Positions 25,394 to 34,508 of a stretch of 64,000 nucleotides of DNA are shown here, in pieces; position 1 is the stretch's first letter; each line of letters opens with the position of its first letter. The notes beneath the pieces are model-generated. The model was given only the letters and a program-made list of their open reading frames with translations, was not told the DNA's origin and did no database searches. A program made the position numbers and the translations under genes. The stretch comes from Mesobacillus subterraneus (GTDB lineage: Bacteria; Bacillota; Bacilli; Bacillales; Cytobacillaceae), in NCBI RefSeq assembly GCF_000934845.1, contig NZ_JXIQ01000002.1:1-64000 (forward strand), read 5' to 3'.

Positions 25394-27970
25394 ATGGCGT
25401 ACCAACCAAAGTCTTACCGCAAGTTTGTGGCGACCGCTGCTACTGCAACTTTAGTTGCATCTGCAATCGCTCCAGCTGCAATGGCTTCATCACACTTCGA
25501 GGATGTAGCACCAAAGTACAAGGATGCAGTTGACTATCTAGTTAACAATGGCATCTCACAAGGAACTACAGAAAGTACTTTCGGAACTCATGAAAACATC
25601 AAGCGTGGCGATCTTGCTATCTGGCTTGCAAAAGCTCTTAAGCTTGACACTGCTTCTGCACCAGCTTCAGGTTTTGAAGATACAGCTGGCACTCGCTATG
25701 ATGCCTATGTATCAGTTCTTAAATCTAAAGGCTATATCTCTGGTAAGTCAACAACTGAATTTGCTCCAAACGCTACAGTAACTCGTGGCGAAATGGCAAT
25801 CATGCTTTCTAACGCATACGACCTAAAATCTGATGTAGCAACAAGCTTCACAGATGCTGTAGGTAACTATAAAACAGCTATCCAAGGTCTATACGCTTAC
25901 GAAGTAACTTCAGGTAAAACTGAAACTACTTTCGGTACTAGCCAAAACATCACTCGCGGAGATCTTGCAATCTTCTTGAAGCGTGCTGCTGAAGTTGTGA
26001 AGACACCACAGGTTGTTAGTGTTAGTGCGGTTAATGCTAAGCAATTAATAGTTAAGTTTAATAAAGCTGTTGACAAATCTACTGTAATCACTAGTGGAAA
26101 TGTTATTAATGCAAACTTTAAAGTTAATGGAGTTGCTTTAAGTGGAACAAACGCAGCTTCATTAAGCGAAGATGGAAAGACATTAACAATTACTTCTGGT
26201 GCTGGTACTTGGGAAGGAACATATATGTTCTCAACTACAGCTGACACTGTAAAAGATACTGAGGGTGCATATGTAGCAGTTTACAATCAAGTTTTAGACT
26301 ACACTGATACTGTTGCTCCTACTTTACTAGGTTCTGAAACAGTTAATGCTAGCACTGTTAAGCTTATGTTCTCTGAGCCTTTAAAAACTAAAGGTACAGT
26401 TGTTGCTAAATTAGCTAACGGTACTGACATTTCTTCATTAGTTTCATCTAGCGTTGTAGGTTCTGACCTTGTATTAGATTTATCTAGTGCTAGTATTCCT
26501 GCTAACTCAACTATTAACGTAACAGTTTTAGGTGCTACTGATTTCTCAGATAACCTATTAGCTGTAAACCCAACAAGTGCTTCTGTTGTAAAAGGTGCTA
26601 AAGACGGTGTTGCACCTACAGTTGCATCAGTTACTCCTGTTAATGCAAAGAAATTTGAAATTAAATTAAGCGAGCAAGTACAAAACTTTGTAATTGGCGA
26701 TGTTAAGGTTAATGGTGTTGCTTTAGTGGCTCCAGCTACTCTAACTCAAGATGCTACAGATAAAACAAAGTACACTGTTCAATTAGCTTCAGCAGTTTCT
26801 GGTTTAACAACTATTTCAGTTGACGCTTCTGCATTCGCTGACTTAAGTGGAGAAGATAATGCAGCATTCTCTCAAATCGTTAACTTTGCTGCTGATACAA
26901 CAGCTCCAACATTAGCATCTGCTACTGTAAAGGCTGATACAGCTGGTAAGCAAAAGTTACACCTTGTATTTAACGAAGATGTGACTAAGATTGCTTCTGG
27001 TACTGTAACATTAACAGCAACTGAAGTAAGTAACTATGTAACTACTTCGACTTCATTAACATTCGCAGCTGCTGATTTAGTTGCTGTATCAAACACAACT
27101 AATGAATTTGCTATTGAGCTTGCTGACATCTCTAAAACAGGTCCTGTTGCACTAGTTAAAGATGCTACTTACACAGTAGACCTTGCTGCTGACCTATTTG
27201 AAGATACAGCTGGTAACAATAACGTTGTTAAAACTTCTGCATTCAGTTTTACTAGAGGTTCAGATGTTAACTCAACTAAACCTTCTCTTGACTTAACAAT
27301 TGACTCTGCTGAGTCTGGAAACCTAGTTGCTGCCAACGGTATTTTAGTAGTTGACGAAAATACTATTAAAGTTAAGTTCATCGGAGACATTGATGGTGCT
27401 ACTGCTACAAACATTGCTAACTATCAAGTTGCTGGTGCTACTGTTAAGTCCGCTTCACTTAATAGCTCAAACGAAGTTACTATTAAGCTTGAAGCTAACT
27501 CTAACCAATACACTGGAACTCGTACAGTTAAGGTAACTGGAGTTAAGACTAAAGCTGGTGTTGCTATGAATGACTACACTACTACTGAATATTTAGAAGA
27601 AAACGTAGTACCAGTAGTAACAAATGTTGCATTAACATCTATCACTCAAGATGATGCTGGAACTACAGGTGTAGATGAAACTGCTACTGTTATTACATTA
27701 ACTGCAAGTGAAGCAGTTGCACTTGGTGGTTCTGATACTGCTGACTTCAAGTTATTCATTGACGGTGTTGAAGTTACAACTGGTATTACATCAATTGCTA
27801 CAACAGTAGGTTCTTCTTCTGACAAAATTGTTGTTACAATTGCAGGAAAAGCATTATCTGCAACAGACTTCAGCAAAGGTGTTCAGTTAAGAGCTAAGAC
27901 TACTTTAGATATCGCTGATTCTGTAGGTAACTTATTAAATGTTGGTACAGGACTAGACGTTAGATTATAA
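25394..27970 (+). CDS. major S-layer protein with N-terminal SLH domains
   Basis: An 858-residue secreted protein. Signal peptide (about 1-31), three SLH repeats (about 33-200, tetrads KRGD, TRGE, TRGD), then Ser/Thr/Ala-rich beta domains of the bacterial Ig-like/SbsA type (ADTTAPTLASATV, VVSVSAVNAKQLIVKFNKAV repeats). No enzyme motif. Length, composition, long leader, strong ribosome site (GGGAGGAAA) and biased codon use point to the abundant lattice protein. I start at ATG 25394; an upstream in-frame extension lacks a signal peptide. Leucine codons shift from CTT/CTA in the SLH part to mostly TTA after about 26,000, suggesting a composite gene. Confidence 0.9.
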   Translation: MAYQPKSYRKFVATAATATLVASAIAPAAMASSHFEDVAPKYKDAVDYLVNNGISQGTTESTFGTHENIKRGDLAIWLAKALKLDTASAPASGFEDTAGTRYDAYVSVLKSKGYISGKSTTEFAPNATVTRGEMAIMLSNAYDLKSDVATSFTDAVGNYKTAIQGLYAYEVTSGKTETTFGTSQNITRGDLAIFLKRAAEVVKTPQVVSVSAVNAKQLIVKFNKAVDKSTVITSGNVINANFKVNGVALSGTNAASLSEDGKTLTITSGAGTWEGTYMFSTTADTVKDTEGAYVAVYNQVLDYTDTVAPTLLGSETVNASTVKLMFSEPLKTKGTVVAKLANGTDISSLVSSSVVGSDLVLDLSSASIPANSTINVTVLGATDFSDNLLAVNPTSASVVKGAKDGVAPTVASVTPVNAKKFEIKLSEQVQNFVIGDVKVNGVALVAPATLTQDATDKTKYTVQLASAVSGLTTISVDASAFADLSGEDNAAFSQIVNFAADTTAPTLASATVKADTAGKQKLHLVFNEDVTKIASGTVTLTATEVSNYVTTSTSLTFAAADLVAVSNTTNEFAIELADISKTGPVALVKDATYTVDLAADLFEDTAGNNNVVKTSAFSFTRGSDVNSTKPSLDLTIDSAESGNLVAANGILVVDENTIKVKFIGDIDGATATNIANYQVAGATVKSASLNSSNEVTIKLEANSNQYTGTRTVKVTGVKTKAGVAMNDYTTTEYLEENVVPVVTNVALTSITQDDAGTTGVDETATVITLTASEAVALGGSDTADFKLFIDGVEVTTGITSIATTVGSSSDKIVVTIAGKALSATDFSKGVQLRAKTTLDIADSVGNLLNVGTGLDVRL

Positions 27971-27982
27971 TTCAAAGCTCAT

Positions 27983-28015
27983 AAACCCAACTGTGATTCT
28001 CATAGTTGGGTTTTT
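27983..28015 (+). terminator. strong terminator of the S-layer gene
   Basis: AAACCCAACT pairs with AGTTGGGTTT, extended by ATAG/CTGTG pairing, with TTTTT at the end. Confidence 0.9.
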
Positions 28016-28030
28016 ATATCCGTCGAGGAA

Positions 28031-28921
28031 GGGACACAGGGACAGGTTCCTTGTCCCAATTCTAGAAAAGCTCTGTGGAGAGAAATCTCTGCGGGGCTTT
28101 TCTTTTTATAGGAACCGAATCATAAGGGCCACGAGGACAGGTGCTTCGACCCTTTTCTATCTGGTATTCTGCAGGAAGGGATACGTGAGAGGGACACGGG
28201 GACAGGTACCTTGTCCCAGAAGATTAATAAGTTAGAAATGGTTCTTCGTCATTTACAGTGATTTTATAGGGAGAAATGAATTCTCTTTTTCTCAAAATTT
28301 TAAAACCGTCACTGGACACGTGGACACGGGGACAGGTACCTTGTCCCAATTCTAGAAAGGCTTCGTGGAGAGAAATTTCTGCGGGGCTTTTCTTTTTATA
28401 GGATGTATGTCCATTTTTCGGGTAAATCTCTTTCACTCCACTCTTTAAGTAGTTCTATCGCCTTGTCCCCATCAGTATCAACTTCAACTAGTTCAGAAGC
28501 TTGTCCAAGAACAAGTCCAATGTTCATCTCTTTATAAGCCTCTAGCATTTCTCTATTTCTTTTGATGTAGGAGCTTCGTGTCTCTTTTGCCATCCTTGTA
28601 ATTTAAGAATTTTTCCACTACAAGGGATGACAGGTAGTTGTAATTTTTCAACATAATAGTTGGTTTGCTTTTTGATTTGCTCTTGGTCATAAAAGGGACA
28701 CAGGGACAGGTACCTCGTCCCACCATTTTTTTACAACTAGTATGATGTGGTTAGATTCGAGGGGCATGTTGTTTATAAGGGACAAAGGGACAGGTACCTT
28801 GTCCCAATTCTAGAAAGGCTTTGTGGAGAGAAATCTCTGCGGGGCTTTTCTTTTTATAGGAACCGAATCATAAGGACGACGAGGACAGGTACCTTGACCC
28901 TTCTTTATCTGGCATTCTGTG
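28031..28921. repeat. repeat island: REP family B palindromes and ~145-bp direct repeats
   Basis: The palindrome GGACAGGTACCTTGTCC, usually with a GGGACA(C/A)(A/G)G prefix, occurs at 28031, 28191, 28321, 28695 and 28779, plus degenerate copies near 28135 and 28882. A longer module (palindrome, AATTCTAGAAAGGCT, then an imperfect hairpin ending in CGGGGCTTTTCTTTTT) occurs at 28031-28175, 28321-28402 and 28779-28921. The first and third copies are similar over about 145 bp. Frames crossing the repeats are short and unlike proteins. Confidence 0.85.
28396..28593 (-). CDS. possible small protein or gene remnant
   Basis: A 65-residue frame inside the repeat island. The C-terminal part (DKAIELLKEWSERDLPEKW) looks protein-like, acidic and helical. 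The start at 28593 has AAGG directly against the ATG, so spacing is poor, and the 3' end runs into a repeat copy. It may be a remnant of a longer gene broken by the repeats. No family recognised. Confidence 0.3.
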   Translation of the reverse strand: MAKETRSSYIKRNREMLEAYKEMNIGLVLGQASELVEVDTDGDKAIELLKEWSERDLPEKWTYIL

Positions 28922-29051
28922 AGAGACATAGGGAAGGTTCTTGTGTTCCTTCGTAATTCGAAATAGTTTTTTGGATATAAGCCTGATGGGTGGTTTTGCC
29001 TACTCATCGCGTTTTTTATTAGCTGAAATTGGGTGGATTGTCATACAAAAC

Positions 29052-29075
29052 GAGCAGGGGATTTTTCCCCTGCTC
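29052..29075 (-). terminator. terminator of the sortase operon
   Basis: GAGCAGGGGA and TCCCCTGCTC form a perfect stem with a 4-base T loop; it overlaps the sortase stop codon. Confidence 0.8.
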
Positions 29076-29691
29076 ATTCTATTAAGTCTGCAATTAGGAT
29101 ATACCGTTCTGGTGCATCGCCTATGAAGTCGAATGGATAGCAGGTGGTTACGGTCAGTGTGGCACGAGGTTTGGGAACGATTACTGTTCTGTCATTTGCA
29201 TCAACAAAGCGGGTTTTTCTGATCTTGTACGTGAATTTTCCGGCATTTGTTGTGACAACGAGTAAATCCCCTTTGCCAACATTGCCTAGCTGGCGAAACA
29301 CAGTATCACGGTGTCCGGATAGAACAGAATTGTCTTTCTCTCCTGGAAGGACGCTGCCTGCGAAGTGTCCTACTCCTTTTTCAAGCTCATCCTCATCCGT
29401 ACCATGGTAAATGGGCAAATTGGCATTGAGTTTAGGAATGGTCAGGTTTCCGATCATTTCTCCTTGTTCAGGTCTCACCGAATAGAGGCTGGCTGGACGG
29501 TTAGCCGTCTGATCGGGCTTATTGGCAAAGGCAACTTCTGTTTGGGGTTCAGTAGTTTTATAAAGCCAGTACCCTTTCATGAATGTATAAGCATTGGTTC
29601 CGCTGAACCAAAAACCGAAAGCGATGATAACTACAGATAAGGAAAGAAGAACCAGTCTTCCGGTTCTTCCTTTTTTAAAAAAATTAGACAC
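29074..29691 (-). CDS. class D sortase
   Basis: A membrane-anchored transpeptidase of about 205 residues that cuts an LPxTA-type signal and links the protein to the cell wall. One N-terminal transmembrane segment is followed by the sortase barrel with His in LSGHRDTVFRQL (~123), Cys in TVTTCYPFDF (~184) and Arg in APERYIL (~198). I prefer GTG at 29691, preceded by AGGAAAGGG, over TTG at 29718 inside the upstream gene; both are possible. It overlaps the end of its probable substrate gene, so the two form an operon. Confidence 0.9.
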   Translation of the reverse strand: MSNFFKKGRTGRLVLLSLSVVIIAFGFWFSGTNAYTFMKGYWLYKTTEPQTEVAFANKPDQTANRPASLYSVRPEQGEMIGNLTIPKLNANLPIYHGTDEDELEKGVGHFAGSVLPGEKDNSVLSGHRDTVFRQLGNVGKGDLLVVTTNAGKFTYKIRKTRFVDANDRTVIVPKPRATLTVTTCYPFDFIGDAPERYILIADLIE

Positions 29692-30880
29692 GTTTCGCTT
29701 TCCCTTTCCTGAATACAAAAATTCCTAAAAGGATCATTGCAAATCCAGCCATTGTATTTTGCAGATAATCGGAAGCGGTGTTTGGTAGCTTTCCGCCCTT
29801 GACTGTTTTAGCAGGGGATTTCACGTCAGCTTTTTTCAGTTCATCAGCAGCATTTTTCACTTCTGCAGCTGCTTGAGTTGTATCTTCCAGATTTTCTCCG
29901 GTTACTTGCATGAATTCAGAGTCGAACATTTCCTTTGTGATGACCATGTCAGCTAAAAGTTCACCATTGGAGGAAAGGATTTTTGTTAGTAAATTTGCGT
30001 CATTGGTAGAGTTCATTTGCATAAGGGAAGCAAATGAAACAGGGGACTCTACTCCATCCTTAACCAAGTAGTACTCTACTTTTAAATCTAACGAAGCAAG
30101 CATACCATCCCAAATATCAATGAATTCAGCAATGTCTTCCGCTGAAAGATCAGATGCACTGTTAAACTCTGGGAATTTCATTAATCTTACCCCATATCCT
30201 TCCAACGCCGTAAAAAGTTGTTCTGGATCGACGTCAGGATTTTCCATAATTACAATCATATGATTGGCAAGGTTATTGGCTTCAGCAAGGGAGAGACCAA
30301 AAGAATCCAATGTGTTGATCAAGTCATCCTTAGATTCCATGAAGTAGTGTTGAGCGACTGCAAAATCTAGGTCTTCCATATATTCATAGTTTTCGATTGA
30401 ATCATCATAGGAATTCAGGAAAGCTTCCAATTCTTCCACCGATGCAAATTGATAATCTTCAAGAAGGGTTTGCATCTTTTCATCTGTGATTGGAGTCAAT
30501 TCTTCGGTGTAAAGCCAATCTGATACACTGAAATATAAATCATCATAAAAAACGAATTCATCCAATGTTGCTCCATTTTTATCAAGCAACTGGTTGAATT
30601 CTTCCTCTGTGATGTCATAATCCACAAGCAGTTCCTGAAGATTTTCCTCACTTACAACTGCTCCCAGATAGTCTTTTAATTCTTCCAAAGTTTCAAACTC
30701 TTCCAAAGAGTAATCATGCCAGTCTTTTAAATAGGCAAGGAAATCCTCCTCAGACATACCAATTTCTTCGAGATAATTTTGGAACGCTTGATCCTGTGGA
30801 TCAACTGCGGCAAAGGCAGCAAATGGAAGCAGTCCCAACGACAAAGTGAAAACCAAAATAAAAGATAAAACGCGCTTCAA
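29684..30880 (-). CDS. processed acidic surface protein with LPxTA sorting signal
   Basis: A secreted, very acidic protein of about 398 residues: signal peptide (about 1-25), repeated Glu/Asp-rich helical segments (about 30-320) with recurring EEF/EEL patterns, and a C-terminal sorting signal KLPNTASDYL, hydrophobic helix and KGKAKRV tail. LPNTA fits class D sortases, and the sortase gene overlaps downstream. This matches the family NCBI calls processed acidic surface protein. The start is probably TTG at 30880, 9 bases after AGGAGG; an upstream ATG at 30937 lacks this site. Role unknown. Confidence 0.88.
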   Translation of the reverse strand: MKRVLSFILVFTLSLGLLPFAAFAAVDPQDQAFQNYLEEIGMSEEDFLAYLKDWHDYSLEEFETLEELKDYLGAVVSEENLQELLVDYDITEEEFNQLLDKNGATLDEFVFYDDLYFSVSDWLYTEELTPITDEKMQTLLEDYQFASVEELEAFLNSYDDSIENYEYMEDLDFAVAQHYFMESKDDLINTLDSFGLSLAEANNLANHMIVIMENPDVDPEQLFTALEGYGVRLMKFPEFNSASDLSAEDIAEFIDIWDGMLASLDLKVEYYLVKDGVESPVSFASLMQMNSTNDANLLTKILSSNGELLADMVITKEMFDSEFMQVTGENLEDTTQAAAEVKNAADELKKADVKSPAKTVKGGKLPNTASDYLQNTMAGFAMILLGIFVFRKGKAKRV

Positions 30881-31114
30881 GTAATTCTTCCTCCTACCAT
30901 TCAAATATAGTACAGAAGGATTATATATTTTTTTCAATAAAACAGATAGTGGATATTAATGGGTAAAAAATGCGAAATATTCTTTAGCGCAGAGGGACAG
31001 TTGATTTGCGTTTTTTTCAAAAAAACACGCTAGAGAAAGCACAGAAAATAGCCGATTGGTGCCCTTGGCTAAGGCCATCATTGCAGTAATCTATGGAGAA
31101 AAGAACCTAAACGA
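30881..31114. other. intergenic region between two minus-strand genes
   Basis: It holds the promoter region of the acidic surface protein gene. No ORF or repeat of note; a self-complementary run TTTTTTTCAAAAAAA lies near 31013. Confidence 0.4.
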
Positions 31115-31156
31115 AAAAGGCACGTTGCGCAATTCCCATTGCTCATCGTGCCTTTT
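31115..31156 (-). terminator. intrinsic terminator
   Basis: AAAAGGCACG (31115-31124) and CGTGCCTTTT (31147-31156) form a perfect stem that ends the minus-strand gene at 31212. Confidence 0.85.
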
Positions 31157-31211
31157 ATCGTGCAAAAATTTCAATTGTGTCAGTGATAAGAATCGCCCTA
31201 AAGCGTGCAAA

Positions 31212-31973
31212 TCACAATGCAGATTTTGCTTTTTCGATCAAGGAGGATTGGCGTGCTTCTTTGGCGTTTTCGTATTGTGTTTTGAATTCTGTAGCTTCAG
31301 AAGCATTGATACCATGCTTTTGGAGATCCTTCTCCAAAGCGTTATAAACGTACTGGAAAGTTTCGTCGGTCTTGCTTTCAAGTTCTTTTCCAGCAGCCGA
31401 GTATTTTCTGTAGAAATAGGTAATCGATACGGATTCGCCGCTTTCTTTCTTTGCTTTATATTCATCATATGCTGCGGCTACTAAACCATCAATCTTCCCG
31501 TTAGCCTGAGCTTCAAGTGATTCAAACACAGGACGATACGCTGCCTTGATGGATTCGGCAGTAACTTCTCTGCCATCCGTTTTCTGGTCAGAACCCGATT
31601 GGCCTGCATTTTCTGTACCATTCTCTGCTTTTTTGCCATCGTCGGCTTTCTTTCCATCAGCTATCATTTGGGAAGTCGCATTGTTTGAAGAACCATTTCC
31701 GTCTCCAGAAGCAGATTCAGTAGAGCCACTATTTCCGCTATTTCCTTCTTTTTCACTTGCTCCTCCAGCACCATTCTCTGCAGAGGCCGTGTCTGTATTG
31801 CCCACTCCATCTATTCCAGGAAGTTCGATCTGATAGTCGGATTCGGTGATCTTTTCAACCTTGGTATCCGCAATATCGTACTGCTTAACCTTCAAAAAAT
31901 AGTAGGCAGTTCCGCCTAAAGCTAGTAATAAAACGACAAAAATTGCAAGAAAAATCTTGAGTCCTTTTTTCAT
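31212..31973 (-). CDS. membrane-anchored protein with low-complexity linker
   Basis: A 253-residue protein: one N-terminal transmembrane segment (about 6-26), a Gly/Ser/Asn/Glu-rich spacer (about 60-140, e.g. SGNSGSTESASGDGNGSS) and a charged helical C-terminal domain (about 145-253, rich in Ala, Glu, Lys). There is no lipobox Cys and no SLH domain, so it probably stays anchored by its N-terminal helix with the helical domain outside. The spacer length suggests reach across the wall. No family recognised. Ribosome site AAGGGGG. Confidence 0.65.
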   Translation of the reverse strand: MKKGLKIFLAIFVVLLLALGGTAYYFLKVKQYDIADTKVEKITESDYQIELPGIDGVGNTDTASAENGAGGASEKEGNSGNSGSTESASGDGNGSSNNATSQMIADGKKADDGKKAENGTENAGQSGSDQKTDGREVTAESIKAAYRPVFESLEAQANGKIDGLVAAAYDEYKAKKESGESVSITYFYRKYSAAGKELESKTDETFQYVYNALEKDLQKHGINASEATEFKTQYENAKEARQSSLIEKAKSAL

Positions 31974-32188
31974 CTATTGATGAAACCCCCTTACTAATGG
32001 TAAAAGCACTTAAATATTATCATACTTCTTCCGATAAAAGGATAGATAGTTGAAAAATCAATCCATAAATCGACAATAAAAAAATATTTTGTTGAATCTG
32101 GTAAAATAATGAAGTATTATAGACTTATCTACATAGTAACTAGTCTGATAGAGTCTATGATCAAAAAAAAATTAGAGGTGATGTAAGA

Positions 32189-34273
32189 ATGAAGAAATAT
32201 CCATTTAGCAATAAAGCAGTGAAGGCGATGCTGGCAGCAACGATCATGTTTGCACCTGTCGCTCCCACAAGCGGCCTTTTAGGAGAGACAACGGCTGAAG
32301 CTAGTGCCATTACGGGAACTACCTGTGATGCAATTGATCGTGTCACATTGATTTACAGTAAATTCAATGCAAATGAAATGGCACTATATGATAGGGCACG
32401 AGATGGTTTGGCAAGCGAGAATTTTGACTGGTCGATGGTGTTGGATTCGACAGTAAAAGCAAATTTGAACACAGCGTTGTCTCCAGTTACAGCTGAAGGT
32501 ATGGCAAAAAAGTTTGCAGAAATAATTTATAATCCAAATGCTGACCAATTGAAAACAAGTTACTCAGCATTCTTGAGTTCTGCTGAAGGAAGTAAATTTG
32601 AAAGTGTTATGGGTTCTGGCACAACAGATACAATTTTGAAATTCTTTGTAGATGCAGAAAGAGCCTTGTGGGATGTCGGTGCAGGGGCCCTTTTATCAGG
32701 AGACCTTCAATCAATTGAATCATTAATTGCTGGCATTCAAGCTGATCTATTAAATGATTCAGATTATGCAGCACTTAACTCGAAATTATATCAAGTAATG
32801 GGAACGGACTTAGAAGGCCTTTACGCTATGAAAGATAAGATTAATGCTGAATTAGTAGATAATGGTGTGTTAACTGCTAATGAAGTGACTGAGCTTCGCA
32901 ATGCGTTCGTTGATGCTGCATGGCGAGCTGGGGAGCCTGCCGATCCATCTTCCTCAACAAGGGACTGTAGCCTAAATCCGCCACCTGTAACACCACCACT
33001 GAACCCACCAGCACCAGGTGAGTCGAATAACATCACGCTTCCTGAGCAGGCGGCTGAAGTGGTTAAGGAGAAAAATCCATCTGGAAGAGTAGAAGTCATC
33101 ACGAAGATCTTCGCTGAAAAGGTGGACGAAATCGTTGGTTTGATTACGCAAGAAAAGGACTCGGTCCAAGTGAAGCTTGAGAAGCCAGCAGTTGGTGAAG
33201 CAGCGAAGGCTCAGATTCCGGCAGGCCTGTTCACAAAAGCGGCTTTAAAGAATGGGAAAGCGGTAGTAGAAGTGTCGACAGATGAAGCGTCTTACAAGCT
33301 TCCAGCTGCTCAAATCAAAATTGCCGACCTTGCATCCAAACTTGGAGCAAATGAGCAAGACGTTCAGATTGTTATCGCGGTAAATGTAGTCAACGAGGCG
33401 GATGTCAAGGATTCAGTCGATAAAAATAAGCTGAAGCTTGCTTCCAAAGTTATCGAGTTCACCGTTACTGCTGAAGCTGGAACTAAAACGGAGCCTGTCT
33501 CGAAGTTCTCTGCCTATGTCGAGCGGGATATTACAGGTGAATTTGACTTCGATAAAGAAAATTCGGCAGCTGTTAGATTGAATACGGATGGAACGATCTC
33601 TGCAATCCCGACTCTATTCAATGGAAAAACGGCAACTGTAAAGTCACTGACGAATTCAAAATACACCATCGTTGAAAATGACAAGACGTTCACCGACGTA
33701 AAATCCGGCTGGGCACAAGAGTATATCGAAACGCTCGGCGCGAAGTACATCATCCAAGGAAAGGCAACTGGTGAATTTGAACCAGGCAAGCACATGACTC
33801 GTGCTGAGTTCGCTGTCCTGCTTGTTCGCGCACTGGGCCTTCCTACAGAGCAGTATGACAAAAGCTTCAAAGATGTTTTAGGCATCGAATGGTTCGCAAA
33901 AAATGGCGAATTGACGGCTGCGGTGAAATACGGAGTAGTACAAGGAAAGCTGGATGGCACGTTCGCACCGAACGAAAAAATCACTCGTGCTCAGGCAGCA
34001 GCAATGGTCGAGCGCGCGATGAAGATTTCCTTCGTTGAGTATGATTTCAGCCAGTTGGATAAAACAAAAACACTAAATGATTTCAAGGATGCCAAGCAAG
34101 TTGGTTCATGGGCGAAGTCAGGTGTTGAGGCTGTTTACCAGGCGGGAATCGTCAAAGGAAAAGGGGACGGCACATTCAATCCGAATGGTTACACGCAGCG
34201 GAATGAAATGGCGGCAATCCTGGCAAACTTCCTTGTCTCAGCGCAATTGCTTGACGATACATTCAGCAAGTAA
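32189..34273 (+). CDS. SLH surface protein with a conserved pre-SLH module
   Basis: A secreted 694-residue protein. Signal peptide (about 1-38), a helical N-terminal region (about 40-265) of unknown function, a Pro-rich linker (NPPPVTPPLNPPAPGES), then a module of about 210 residues and three SLH repeats (about 500-690; TRAE, TRAQ, QRNE). The last ~415 residues (AAEVVKEKNPSG onward) are strongly similar to the C-terminus of the amylopullulanase at 44301-51134, so both share one anchor cassette. No catalytic motif is seen in the N-terminal part. Good ribosome site (AGAGGTGATG). Confidence 0.8.
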   Translation: MKKYPFSNKAVKAMLAATIMFAPVAPTSGLLGETTAEASAITGTTCDAIDRVTLIYSKFNANEMALYDRARDGLASENFDWSMVLDSTVKANLNTALSPVTAEGMAKKFAEIIYNPNADQLKTSYSAFLSSAEGSKFESVMGSGTTDTILKFFVDAERALWDVGAGALLSGDLQSIESLIAGIQADLLNDSDYAALNSKLYQVMGTDLEGLYAMKDKINAELVDNGVLTANEVTELRNAFVDAAWRAGEPADPSSSTRDCSLNPPPVTPPLNPPAPGESNNITLPEQAAEVVKEKNPSGRVEVITKIFAEKVDEIVGLITQEKDSVQVKLEKPAVGEAAKAQIPAGLFTKAALKNGKAVVEVSTDEASYKLPAAQIKIADLASKLGANEQDVQIVIAVNVVNEADVKDSVDKNKLKLASKVIEFTVTAEAGTKTEPVSKFSAYVERDITGEFDFDKENSAAVRLNTDGTISAIPTLFNGKTATVKSLTNSKYTIVENDKTFTDVKSGWAQEYIETLGAKYIIQGKATGEFEPGKHMTRAEFAVLLVRALGLPTEQYDKSFKDVLGIEWFAKNGELTAAVKYGVVQGKLDGTFAPNEKITRAQAAAMVERAMKISFVEYDFSQLDKTKTLNDFKDAKQVGSWAKSGVEAVYQAGIVKGKGDGTFNPNGYTQRNEMAAILANFLVSAQLLDDTFSK

Positions 34274-34280
34274 TAAATGT

Positions 34281-34323
34281 AAAAAAATCCCGTAACAGAT
34301 TCATTCTGTTGCGGGATTTTTTT
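34281..34323 (+). terminator. strong intrinsic terminator
   Basis: AAAAAATCCCGTAACAGA pairs with TCTGTTGCGGGATTTTTT (one G-T pair), followed by T residues. Confidence 0.9.
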
Positions 34324-34508
34324 ACTGTTTACAACACAGGATAATTATTAATTTTTTATTTCAAATCTATTAATAAATGTAAAAAATTAGAATTATCCGT
34401 CATCTGTTTCTGCTTTTTTGTTACAATGATTTCGGACATCTGTGAGTCTAGTATCATCTGAATTTTGATCGGCATGAGTCCAATTAGGCAAAGAAAAGAG
34501 GAGAATGA

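Noticed and set aside
27993-28956. Plus-strand ORFs across the repeat island
   Set aside because: They translate the family B repeats and their hairpins; sequence similarity between them reflects the DNA repeat, not a protein family.
31056-31484. Cys-rich 142-residue ORF on the plus strand
   Set aside because: It crosses a terminator and lies antisense to the better supported gene at 31212-31973; no ribosome site.
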